Assembly: GCA_013214245.1 (NCBI GenBank)
Contig: JABSQE010000083.1
Location: 1-5,118 of the forward strand
DNA length: 5,118 nucleotides
Source: Hyphomicrobiaceae bacterium
Lineage (GTDB): Bacteria > Pseudomonadota > Alphaproteobacteria > Rhizobiales > Hyphomicrobiaceae
Reading direction: 5' to 3'
In this document: piece after piece, positions 1 to 5,118 of the stretch
Layout: every line of letters begins with the position of its first letter
Position numbering within the stretch: the stretch's first letter is position 1
Position numbers and translations under genes: made by a program
The notes under the pieces: model-generated
The model's database searches: none
Seen by the model: the letters and a program-made list of their open reading frames with translations, nothing else
What the model was told of the DNA's origin: nothing

Positions 1-937
1 GCCGAAACGTTGCCAACCAACGTTCAGCTTCCAATGCTGCCATACATCCCATTCCGGCTGATGTGATGGCTTGCCTAAAAACATCATCAGTCACGTCTCC
101 AGCTGCAAAGACACCAGGTATGGAAGTACGAGTTGAATCTGGATGTGTAATAATATAACCGCGGTTACACATATCCAACTGATCGCTGAACAAGCTTGTA
201 GCCGGAGCATGGCCAACGGCAATAAACACACCATCAGCAGTTAATTTAGTTAACGCTTCGGTTTTTACATCGCTCAACACCACGTGTGTGACTTGTTTAG
301 GGTCATCATTCCCCCTGATCTCATCAATAACGCTATTCCAAACAATTTTGATACTTTGATTCTTAAATAGGCGATCTTGCAAAATTTTTTCAGCTTTGAG
401 ATTGTCACGTCTGTGTACTAATGTAACTTGTCTCGCATAGTTGGTTAGGAAAAGTGCTTCTTCTACTGCTGTATTTCCACCACCAACGACAACCACCTGT
501 TTATTTCTAAAAAAAAAGCCATCACAGGTTGCACAAGCAGAAACTCCATATCCTCGGTATGCTTTTTCTGAAGGTAGACCAAGCCAACGTACTTGAGCAC
601 CAGTAGCTATAATTAGTGCTCTACATGTATACGTTTTGCCACTATCGCCGATTAACTTGAAAGGGTATTCGTCAAGCGAGACGCTTACTATATGATCTGC
701 AATGACTTCGGCTCCATAGCACACAGCTTGTATTTCCATCTGCTGCATAAGCCATGTTCCATCAATAGGCTTAGAAAAACCTGGATAGTTTTCAACCTGA
801 TTAGTGATAGTGAGCTGTCCTCCAGGCTGAGCACCTTTTACAATCAGTGGTGAAGTCATAGCTCGTGCCGCATAAATTGCTGCTGTGTAACCGGCAGGAC
901 CTGACCCCAAAATTATCAAATCTCTATCTCTGTTCAA
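1..937 (-). CDS. trxB: Thioredoxin reductase (NADPH), C-terminus cut by window edge
   Basis: Cytosolic FAD flavoenzyme that passes electrons from NADPH to thioredoxin. The reading frame is open for 312 codons to the left edge; relatives are about 315-325 residues, so only a few are missing. Visible in order: N-terminal FAD-binding GSGPAG (11-16), redox-active CATC with Cys135 and Cys138, NADPH-binding GGGNTA (152-157) with HRRD (175-178) for the 2'-phosphate, and the C-terminal FAD motif GVFAAGDV (275-282) followed by RQA. No key residue is missing. The start is TTG at 937-935: an in-frame TGA lies two codons upstream, the next Met is past the FAD motif, and AGGAAGG sits at 955-949, 11 nt upstream. 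Known relatives begin a similar distance before GSGPAG. The TTG overlaps the stop of a short leader ORF. A run of nine T in the coding strand (517-509) encodes Phe141-143 just after CATC. Identity is secure; the alphaproteobacterial flavour is a judgement from the residues. Confidence 0.96.
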   Translation of the reverse strand, partial: MNRDRDLIILGSGPAGYTAAIYAARAMTSPLIVKGAQPGGQLTITNQVENYPGFSKPIDGTWLMQQMEIQAVCYGAEVIADHIVSVSLDEYPFKLIGDSGKTYTCRALIIATGAQVRWLGLPSEKAYRGYGVSACATCDGFFFRNKQVVVVGGGNTAVEEALFLTNYARQVTLVHRRDNLKAEKILQDRLFKNQSIKIVWNSVIDEIRGNDDPKQVTHVVLSDVKTEALTKLTADGVFIAVGHAPATSLFSDQLDMCNRGYIITHPDSTRTSIPGVFAAGDVTDDVFRQAITSAGMGCMAALEAERWLATFR

Positions 938-972
938 GACTCACTTAGCCTTCCTAAAGCTATAAATAACAT
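934..972 (-). CDS. Putative 12-residue leader ORF overlapping the trxB start
   Basis: The ORF reads MLFIALGRLSES and stops. Its ATG (972-970) has a strong Shine-Dalgarno, AGGGGAG at 985-979, six bases upstream, better spaced than that of trxB itself. Its TGA stop (936-934) shares two bases with the trxB TTG start (937-935), the TTGA arrangement typical of translational coupling. The trxB Shine-Dalgarno lies inside this ORF, so ribosomes translating it would cover that site and end next to the TTG. A small hairpin (stems 975-971 and 963-959, GCTAT/ATAGC, 7-base loop) includes part of the ATG. The peptide resembles nothing I know. It could be a regulatory leader, a helper for the weak TTG start, or chance. 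The ORF and its signals are seen directly; the coupling is inferred. Confidence 0.4.
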   Translation of the reverse strand: MLFIALGRLSES

Positions 973-1093
973 AGCGAACTCCCCTAACCTAAACTTTATG
1001 CTTTAAACGGATTATGTCTATAGCCTTCTAATTGCACCACACATGTCTCAATTTTCAGCAAGATAACACTGAATATAAGGTCTACTGATAAAA

Positions 1094-1121
1094 ATTATAA
1101 TTTTTGCTAATTTGTTTTCAA
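1094..1121 (-). promoter_or_regulatory. Candidate sigma-70-type promoter for trxB
   Basis: On the minus strand, TTGAAA (1121-1116, five of six consensus bases) is followed after 16 bases by a perfect TATAAT (1099-1094). Transcription would begin near 1087, giving a leader of about 150 nt before the trxB TTG and about 115 nt before the leader ORF. The -10 lies inside a 16-bp perfect AT-only palindrome (1090-1105), so TATAAT reads on both strands. Only the minus strand has a matching -35. This is the best promoter match in the window. Confidence 0.6.
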
Positions 1122-1414
1122 CTTTCAAAATATTTTTGATGAAACAAGTAACAAATTCTCACGCTGTCATCATAAATAACGTTGTTGCTCTCGAGCCTGT
1201 ATTGAATTACTCGATTGATATCTGTGCGAATAGTCAGCATGGAACTCAATACAAAATATTCTTTTAGTCAGGCAACTGAATTTCTGATAACTCTGATTTA
1301 ACTTTATAGTGCAATATTTATACAAACTTTATCTAAAATCTGACGGTTAAAACATTAATAAGGCATTCACCAGTTACTTTTTACTTTATCAGTTATCAAT
1401 AAAAATGACTGGAA

Positions 1415-1442
1415 TTTTCAATTTATTTCTGCTACTTATATT
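1415..1442 (+). promoter_or_regulatory. Possible promoter of tRNA-Thr
   Basis: TTTTCA (1415-1420) and TATATT (1437-1442) are separated by 16 bases, and a start near 1449 would fall about seven bases before the tRNA. The position is right, but both boxes are only partial matches and the surroundings are very AT-rich, so chance matches are easy to find. Confidence 0.35.
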
Positions 1443-1455
1443 CACTGTTAAATAA

Positions 1456-1531
1456 GCCGCAATAGCACAAAAGGTAGTGCACCTGATTTGTAATCAGGGG
1501 GTTGGGGGTTCAAGTCCCTCTTGCGGCACCA
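1456..1531 (+). tRNA. tRNA-Thr (anticodon UGU), CCA encoded
   Basis: This is a complete 76-nt cloverleaf. The acceptor stem GCCGCAA pairs perfectly with TTGCGGC. The D stem GCAC/GTGC closes an 8-base loop with the conserved GG. The anticodon stem CCTGA/TCAGG holds loop TTTGTAA with TGT at 1489-1491. The T arm GGGGG-TTCAAGT-CCCTC has one G-U pair, and the 3' end carries discriminator A and encoded CCA. UGU reads ACA and, with wobble, other Thr codons. The D stem differs from the common GCTC/GAGC by a matched pair of changes that keep pairing, which indicates a functional gene. It is transcribed toward the ligase, with no other tRNA nearby in the window. Confidence 0.97.
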
Positions 1532-1570
1532 TATGCAGTATGGTATAAATAGTTTTAATAATTAAGCTTA

Positions 1571-1619
1571 GCGCGTTTAAAAAAACGGGATAACTACTTT
1601 TTTGGAAGTTGTAACGCGT
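1571..1619. repeat. Nested inverted repeat downstream of tRNA-Thr
   Basis: An outer stem, GCGCGTT (1571-1577) with AACGCGT (1613-1619), gives six Watson-Crick pairs and one G-U in plus-strand RNA. Inside it, an A run (1580-1585) can pair with a T run (1598-1603) around a 12-base loop. It begins 40 bases after the tRNA CCA and is followed at once by a second small inverted repeat, CAGCT/AGCTG (1621-1638). No T run follows, so it is not a standard terminator. It might be a 3'-trailer processing or stability structure, or chance. Confidence 0.35.
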
Positions 1620-1712
1620 ACAGCTATCTCGTGAGCTGCAATTTATAAAATAGTTCGCGGTGAGGTTCAGTCTTAATCATACAACATACTTAGTGGAATT
1701 TATTTACTTTTG

Positions 1713-1741
1713 AAAAAGTATAAAACAACAGTAGTTACTGT
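1713..1741 (-). terminator. Weak candidate intrinsic terminator of the DNA ligase gene
   Basis: On the minus strand, 20 bases after the ligase stop, ACAGTA-AC-TACTGT (1741-1728) is a perfect inverted repeat with a two-base centre, forming a 5-bp stem with a 4-base loop. A T-rich tract follows, with TTTT at 1725-1722 and TTTTT at 1717-1713. Position and order are right for a terminator, but the stem is short and AT-rich, so efficiency is doubtful. Confidence 0.4.
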
Positions 1742-1760
1742 ATAAAGTTAACTATGACTA

Positions 1761-3347
1761 TCATTCTACGATCAACGAAATTAGGGTGCTTAACTTATCT
1801 GCTTCTCCTATTGGTTTATCCCATCTTATTCGATGAATTCTAGGGAATCGCATCGCCACACCTGATTTATGACGCCTAGAACGATGTACAGAATCAAACG
1901 CTATCTCTAGAACTAGACCCGCTTTTACAGCGCGAACAGGTCCATAACGCTCTACCGTATTGTTTCGTACCCAACGATCCAGACACGCCAGCTCGTTTTC
2001 AGTGAAACCTGAATATGCCTTGCCAACTGGTACAAGTTCTAACTTTTGCTCATTATTGGGAGACCAGAGCCCAAATGTATAATCAGAGTGCAAAGATGAC
2101 CGCCGCCCAGAGCCGCGTTGAGCATACATTACAACACAATCAAGTGTTAGAGGAGTACGTTTCCACTTGAACCAATAGCCTTTCGGGCGGCCCGACACAT
2201 AGGGACTTGTCTTAAGTTTAAGCATTAAACCTTCAATAGAAGCCTGCCGTGTACCAGACCAGAGCTTGATAAGAGAATTCTTGTCATTGATTGAAATTAA
2301 CGAAGATAAATCCATTGATTCTGGTCTGTTTTTATCGTACCAAACCTCCAAATTAGCTCTGCGTTCCTCCAGGCTGCATTCTCTCAGATCTATGCCTTCC
2401 AGTTCTAGCGCATCATAAAGCTTTAAAAATGGAGGAAACTGATCCATTAGCTTTTTAGTAACGGTTTTGCGATTAAGTCGCTTCTGTAAGTCAAAAAATG
2501 GTGCGATGTTACCATCTCTTACAATTACCAATTCCCCATCAAGAATTCCGTCAAAATGAACCTTATCCAACAAATCGGGGAAGCTAGCTGTAATATTGTC
2601 TCCTGTCCTTGAATAGAGGCGCACTTCTTTAGCCTTGGATACTAGCTGGACACGAATGCCATCCCATTTCCATTCAATAAGATGATTTTTAAGATCGATA
2701 GAATTCCAATCATCACCATTTAACGGATGTGCTAACATTACAGGCCGAAAAATAGGCAAGTTAGACACTTCAGGACGTTGGGCAGTGCCCTCAAGCCAGT
2801 TGAAGAGCATCTCGTAAGGCGGAGTCAGACTATACCAAAGCTCATCTATCTCTAAAACATCCTTCTGCCATGCTTGAGCAACAGCCAGTTTAGCAAGACG
2901 TGCAGATACACCGACCCTTAGCGTACCTGTTATGATTTTAAGCAACGCCCATCGTCCAGTCGCATCTAGTTTATCCAACCAATTTTCAAGTACGACAGGT
3001 AGTTGTGTACGATCTAAACTCCTCAAGTCTTCAACAACCTTACAAAGTAGAAGCGGTGCTGTACAGGTGTTTGTTTTCTGTGGCCATAACAAAGCTACAG
3101 TCTCTGCAGTGTCACCAATGTAATCGCGTGAAAGACGAAACAGCTCAGAATCCACCTTATTAACTATTAACTCTTTAATAGCACGGCGAAAAGAAAAAGA
3201 AAATGGCAGCTCATTAGTAAGTACTGCCAGTGCCCAACCTCGATCTGGATCAGGCACGGAATGGAGGTAGGATACAATAAGATTTAGTTTTGTATTACGG
3301 CTAGGAGCGTATGTTAAACGATCCAGCAAGTCTCCGAATACACGCAT
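1761..3347 (-). CDS. ATP-dependent DNA ligase (cisplatin damage response / TIGR04120-like)
   Basis: Seals nicks in duplex DNA using ATP through a lysyl-AMP intermediate; bacterial members act in repair beside the essential NAD-dependent LigA. The protein has 528 residues, full length for this class (about 530). Residues 1-200 form the helical DNA-binding region, with family-like stretches such as RLTYAPSRNTK (10-20). The adenylation core carries motif I EWKWDGIR (225-232, nucleophile Lys227), Ia SRTGDN (246-251), III DGILDGEL (266-273), IIIa LKLYDALELEG (308-318), IV EGLMLK (372-377) and V YWFKWKR (391-397). An OB-fold follows with motif VI-like RFPRIHRIRWDK (500-511). All catalytic motifs are intact. 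The ATG start matches the family N-terminus, although only a weak GGA lies upstream. In many Proteobacteria this ligase sits beside a metallo-beta-lactamase-fold exonuclease, an Lhr-type helicase and a phosphoesterase. Here the upstream neighbour, 141 bp away, is mnmD, and downstream is a tRNA transcribed toward it. Family assignment is confident; the exact subclass is from memory of its sequence pattern. Confidence 0.94.
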   Translation of the reverse strand: MRVFGDLLDRLTYAPSRNTKLNLIVSYLHSVPDPDRGWALAVLTNELPFSFSFRRAIKELIVNKVDSELFRLSRDYIGDTAETVALLWPQKTNTCTAPLLLCKVVEDLRSLDRTQLPVVLENWLDKLDATGRWALLKIITGTLRVGVSARLAKLAVAQAWQKDVLEIDELWYSLTPPYEMLFNWLEGTAQRPEVSNLPIFRPVMLAHPLNGDDWNSIDLKNHLIEWKWDGIRVQLVSKAKEVRLYSRTGDNITASFPDLLDKVHFDGILDGELVIVRDGNIAPFFDLQKRLNRKTVTKKLMDQFPPFLKLYDALELEGIDLRECSLEERRANLEVWYDKNRPESMDLSSLISINDKNSLIKLWSGTRQASIEGLMLKLKTSPYVSGRPKGYWFKWKRTPLTLDCVVMYAQRGSGRRSSLHSDYTFGLWSPNNEQKLELVPVGKAYSGFTENELACLDRWVRNNTVERYGPVRAVKAGLVLEIAFDSVHRSRRHKSGVAMRFPRIHRIRWDKPIGEADKLSTLISLIVE

Positions 3348-3400
3348 TGCAATTATCCAAGCTTTTCGCTGATGCTCTTATTTCCCACCTAGCTTATAAA

Positions 3401-3421
3401 TAGGTACAGGTATACAACCTA
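3401..3421. promoter_or_regulatory. Spaced palindrome upstream of the DNA ligase
   Basis: TAGGT (3401-3405) and ACCTA (3417-3421) are inverted arms separated by 11 bases, 54 bp upstream of the ligase ATG. The right half-site lies where a -35 would fall if the minus-strand TATAAG (3398-3393) is the -10. The layout would suit a dimeric repressor, but 5-bp arms in AT-rich DNA can occur by chance and I cannot name a regulator. Confidence 0.25.
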
Positions 3422-3425
3422 ACAG

Positions 3426-3440
3426 CTCACAGTATGTGAG
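3426..3440. promoter_or_regulatory. 15-bp palindrome CTCACA-GTA-TGTGAG between mnmD and ligase
   Basis: Perfect 6-bp inverted arms surround a 3-bp centre, about 48 bp past the mnmD stop and 78 bp before the ligase start. In minus-strand RNA it could fold, but no T run follows, so it is a poor terminator for mnmD. As DNA it looks like a compact dimer operator just upstream of the presumed ligase promoter and the TAGGT/ACCTA palindrome. The palindrome is seen; its function is unknown. Confidence 0.35.
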
Positions 3441-3488
3441 AAAAGTAAAGACCTGCAAAATAATGACGCTAAAAAATAGTACTAAAAA

Positions 3489-4190
3489 TTATTTAATAAT
3501 AAGATCACCGCGCAAACATTCGCGTTTGCGTCCAAATCCTGGTATCTTTTCGACCTTAAATCCCGCAGCTTTAAGGTTACGTCTAACCCAACCTGCAGCT
3601 GTAAACGTAGCAAATGTACCGCCAGGTGTCGTGCGATTAACCATCGCTTCAATAAGATCCGCTTCCCACAAGTCAGGATTTTTAGCTGGACTGAATCCAT
3701 CCAAATACCACGCATCAACATCCGCGTTCCATGCTTCTAGCATGGCTTTAGCGTCACCTATAGCAAGATGTAGAGTTACACTGCCATCCAGTTCGTATTT
3801 TGACCATCCGGTGTTTGGTGGCCAAAAATCAATCAATTTAGAAGCATGTTCTGATAGCTCATTCCATGGTTTGAGTGCGCGTTTTAAATCGACCTTAGAC
3901 ATAGGGAATTTCTCAAAAGCTACGTAGTTAAGCTTTCCGCCTGAAGAGAATGTTTGCCAATGTGCAATAGTTTCGAGGAAATTGAGGCCAGTACCAAAGC
4001 CTAATTCTGCAATAACAAACTCTATCCCATTATACCAGCGATTAGGAAGTTTGTTACCGCTTAAAAAGATATAACGCGTTTCAGATCGCCCATCGATTCG
4101 TGAATAATAAACATCAGAGAAGTCTACTGATATCGGTGTTTCATTTTCATCCCATATAATCTTAGCATACAGTATATCACTCACAATCAT
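3489..4190 (-). CDS. mnmD: tRNA (5-methylaminomethyl-2-thiouridine34)-methyltransferase MnmD, free-standing
   Basis: Uses S-adenosylmethionine to convert nm5(s2)U34 to mnm5(s2)U34 in tRNAs reading split codon boxes, the reaction of the N-terminal half of E. coli MnmC. From the ATG at 4190 it has 233 residues. Signatures aligning with the MnmC N-domain are DFSDVYYS (23-30), ETRYIFLSGN (37-46), SAM-binding ELGFGTGLNFLE (62-73), FEKFP (92-96), the catalytic-region DAWYLDGFSPAKNPDLW (159-175), PGGTFATFTAAG (189-200) and GFGRKRE (218-224). It stops soon afterwards, so the FAD oxidase half is not fused. An upstream in-frame TTG at 4217 is possible. I prefer the ATG because GGGAG lies just before it and the distance to the VYYS motif equals that of E. 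coli MnmC (30 residues). A matching FAD oxidoreductase is divergently encoded 105 bp upstream. The ligase follows in the same direction after 141 bp and probably has its own promoter. Confidence 0.93.
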   Translation of the reverse strand: MIVSDILYAKIIWDENETPISVDFSDVYYSRIDGRSETRYIFLSGNKLPNRWYNGIEFVIAELGFGTGLNFLETIAHWQTFSSGGKLNYVAFEKFPMSKVDLKRALKPWNELSEHASKLIDFWPPNTGWSKYELDGSVTLHLAIGDAKAMLEAWNADVDAWYLDGFSPAKNPDLWEADLIEAMVNRTTPGGTFATFTAAGWVRRNLKAAGFKVEKIPGFGRKRECLRGDLIIK

Positions 4191-4237
4191 ATATCTCCCT
4201 ACATAATCTCTGAACAAAATTTCAGCTTTATCTTGAC

Positions 4238-4266
4238 CTTAAACACTAAATTTAGCGGCTTGCCAA
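4238..4266 (-). promoter_or_regulatory. Candidate mnmD promoter
   Basis: On the minus strand, TTGGCA (4266-4261, five of six consensus bases), a 17-base spacer and TTTAAG (4243-4238, four of six) predict a start near 4231 and a leader of about 41 nt. The spacer contains a perfect 10-bp palindrome, CTAAATTTAG (4246-4255). The -35 overlaps that of the opposing oxidoreductase promoter almost completely. Confidence 0.4.
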
Positions 4267-4287
4267 AAGACCTAATTACTTTATATA
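4260..4287 (+). promoter_or_regulatory. Candidate promoter of the FAD oxidoreductase
   Basis: On the plus strand, TTGCCA (4260-4265), a 16-base spacer and TATATA (4282-4287) predict a start near 4294, only about two bases before the ATG at 4296. No Shine-Dalgarno fits between them. If the match is right, the mRNA is essentially leaderless. The alternating TA run allows other -10 registers (4284-4289), which would move the start onto the ATG. Confidence 0.4.
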
Positions 4288-4295
4288 TAAATTCT

Positions 4296-5118
4296 ATGTC
4301 CAAAATATACGATGTATGTGTCATAGGTGGCGGTGTTATAGGTTTATGGGTTGCTTACTTTCTTAGCAGAAATGGACTTAGTATTGCCCTGGTTGAAAAA
4401 AAAACTTGTGGTTCAGGTGCTAGTGGTGGTGTCTTAGGTGCACTCATGGCTTACTCACCAGAGAACTGGAGTAACAAGAAGCAGTTCCAATTTGATGCAT
4501 TGGTAGAGTTACCTAAGCTTATAGAAAGTCTTGAGGAAGAAACCGCCCAGCCAACCGGCTATATGCGTTGCGGTCGTATCATGCCAATTCGCAAACTTAA
4601 TTTTTTAGAACGAGCTGATCTAAGGTCAAGCCAGGCAGATAAATTGTGGTGCCATGGTAACGAGAAGTTTTCTTTTAATGTCGTGAATACTTCGGATAAA
4701 TTAATTGATGGTGACGGAGAATGGTTAGCGTCTGAATTCACTACTTATGGCCATGTACTTGATACGCTAACAGCGCGTGTTAACCCAAAACTGTATACTA
4801 CAGCACTAAAAGCACGTTTATTAACTTCGCCCCATGTAGATATATTGGAGCACTGGACATTCGGGTACTTTGATGAAACTCACCACACTGTTTACAACAG
4901 AGAGGGTACCAGAAGTATTATTTCTAGAGAGATCGTCTTAACTGCCGGATATCAAACATTCGCTATTTTACAACCGATAGTCGATCGTATGATTGGCAAT
5001 GGCATCAAGGGCCAAGCTGCCGTGTTCATATGCCCGAATAGCATAGAAAACCCGCTGATTTATGATGATGGAATTTACATTGTACCGCATGAGAATGGTA
5101 CATGTGCTGTCGGTAGTA
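4296..5118 (+). CDS. FAD-dependent oxidoreductase, MnmC1-like (DAO superfamily), C-terminus cut by window edge
   Basis: The frame is open for 274 codons to the right edge; relatives run to roughly 370-400 residues, so about a quarter to a third is missing. The N-terminus is a Rossmann FAD-binding fold: GGGVIG (11-16), with Glu34 closing the second strand for the ribose. GSGASGGVLGALM (39-51) resembles GASGN.QGALYPLL of the E. coli MnmC oxidase domain, and the following FQFDALVELP helix fits too. IVLTAGYQT, KGQAAVF and the YIVP segment match the DAO-superfamily order of a second FAD-contact strand followed by the substrate domain. E. coli MnmC1 removes the carboxymethyl group of cmnm5(s2)U34 to give nm5(s2)U34, the substrate of MnmD. 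Divergence from mnmD across 105 bp supports that role. An amino-acid or glycine oxidase remains possible. The ATG is the first Met before the FAD motif and has no ribosome-binding site. Nine A in a row lie at 4396-4404. Confidence is high for the superfamily and moderate for the tRNA role. Confidence 0.85.
   Translation, partial: MSKIYDVCVIGGGVIGLWVAYFLSRNGLSIALVEKKTCGSGASGGVLGALMAYSPENWSNKKQFQFDALVELPKLIESLEEETAQPTGYMRCGRIMPIRKLNFLERADLRSSQADKLWCHGNEKFSFNVVNTSDKLIDGDGEWLASEFTTYGHVLDTLTARVNPKLYTTALKARLLTSPHVDILEHWTFGYFDETHHTVYNREGTRSIISREIVLTAGYQTFAILQPIVDRMIGNGIKGQAAVFICPNSIENPLIYDDGIYIVPHENGTCAVGS

Larger units (their letters stand above)
973..1455. other. AT-rich gene-free spacer between trxB and tRNA-Thr
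   Basis: No protein gene is supportable here; all frames are broken by frequent stops. The left part is the trxB leader and promoter. In the middle is a 42-codon ATG ORF on the plus strand (1139-1267) without a ribosome site or recognisable product. An 8-bp inverted repeat, TGTATTGA (1198-1205) with TCAATACA (1246-1253), could close a loop of about 40 bases, but nothing else supports an RNA gene. The right end holds the likely tRNA promoter. No decayed gene was recognised. Confidence 0.6.

Noticed and set aside
1139..1267. 42-codon plus-strand ORF in the trxB-tRNA spacer
   Set aside because: It has no Shine-Dalgarno and no recognisable sequence, and that length is easily reached by chance.
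1507..1531. tRNA-Thr 3' end as a phage or island attachment site
   Set aside because: No second copy of the tRNA 3' end and no integrase were seen in the window.
2932..3123. 63-codon plus-strand ORF
   Set aside because: It is antisense within the DNA ligase, with low-complexity composition and no initiation signals.
3477..3484. TAGTACTA palindrome just past the mnmD stop, flanked by A/T runs, as a terminator
   Set aside because: The eight bases leave no loop for a stable hairpin; the A and T runs reflect general AT richness.
3348..3488. Alphaproteobacterial SOS box (GTTC-N7-GTTC) in front of the ligase
   Set aside because: Neither GTTC nor GAAC occurs in the spacer, so LexA control through this motif is not supported.
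3482..3721. 79-codon minus-strand ORF
   Set aside because: It is an alternative frame of the 3' third of mnmD with no recognisable product.
3436..3927. 163-codon plus-strand ORF
   Set aside because: It lies antisense to mnmD, whose family motifs are unmistakable; the translation resembles nothing and has no ribosome-binding site.
4191..4217. Nine-residue longer mnmD N-terminus from an upstream TTG
   Set aside because: The downstream ATG has a GGGAG ribosome site and gives exactly the N-terminal length seen in E. coli MnmC.
4559..4741. 60-codon minus-strand ORF
   Set aside because: It is antisense within the FAD oxidoreductase, which is clearly coding on the plus strand.

Overview
The window is an AT-rich piece of bacterial chromosome with four protein genes, one tRNA gene and fairly roomy intergenic spacers. 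Three things point to an alphaproteobacterium: the thioredoxin reductase (residues after the CATC motif, and the GVFAAGDVTDDVFRQA end), an ATP-dependent DNA ligase of the class common in that group, and a free-standing MnmD methyltransferase next to a separate FAD oxidoreductase instead of the fused gammaproteobacterial MnmC. High AT content, nine-base homopolymers inside genes and a gene-free stretch of nearly 500 bp would suit a lineage with relaxed selection, perhaps host-associated. That is inference, and no species can be named.

Layout from left to right. (1) trxB (minus strand, last few codons beyond the left edge) starts with TTG. It has a well-formed promoter about 160 bp upstream and a short leader ORF whose stop overlaps the TTG. 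(2) A gene-free AT-rich spacer leads to a tRNA-Thr(UGU) gene on the plus strand. (3) A 229-bp convergent spacer between the tRNA and the ligase holds inverted repeats and a candidate ligase terminator. (4) A complete ATP-dependent DNA ligase (minus, 528 aa) has all nucleotidyltransferase motifs, but none of its usual exonuclease, helicase or phosphoesterase partners lies in the window. (5) A 141-bp spacer with two palindromes precedes the ligase. (6) mnmD (minus, 233 aa from the preferred ATG) makes the last methylation of mnm5(s2)U34 in tRNA. (7) A 105-bp divergent promoter region has overlapping -35 hexamers. (8) A FAD-dependent oxidoreductase (plus, cut by the right edge) resembles the MnmC1 half of MnmC.

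Functionally, mnmD and the divergent oxidoreductase look like the two halves of the MnmC wobble-uridine step encoded as separate proteins. trxB belongs to thiol redox homeostasis and the ligase to DNA repair. I see no mobile element, CRISPR array, phage gene or clearly new multi-gene system. The observations most worth checking are the coupled leader ORF of trxB, the interlocked divergent promoters of the split MnmC pair, the partnerless ligase, and the palindromes in front of the ligase.
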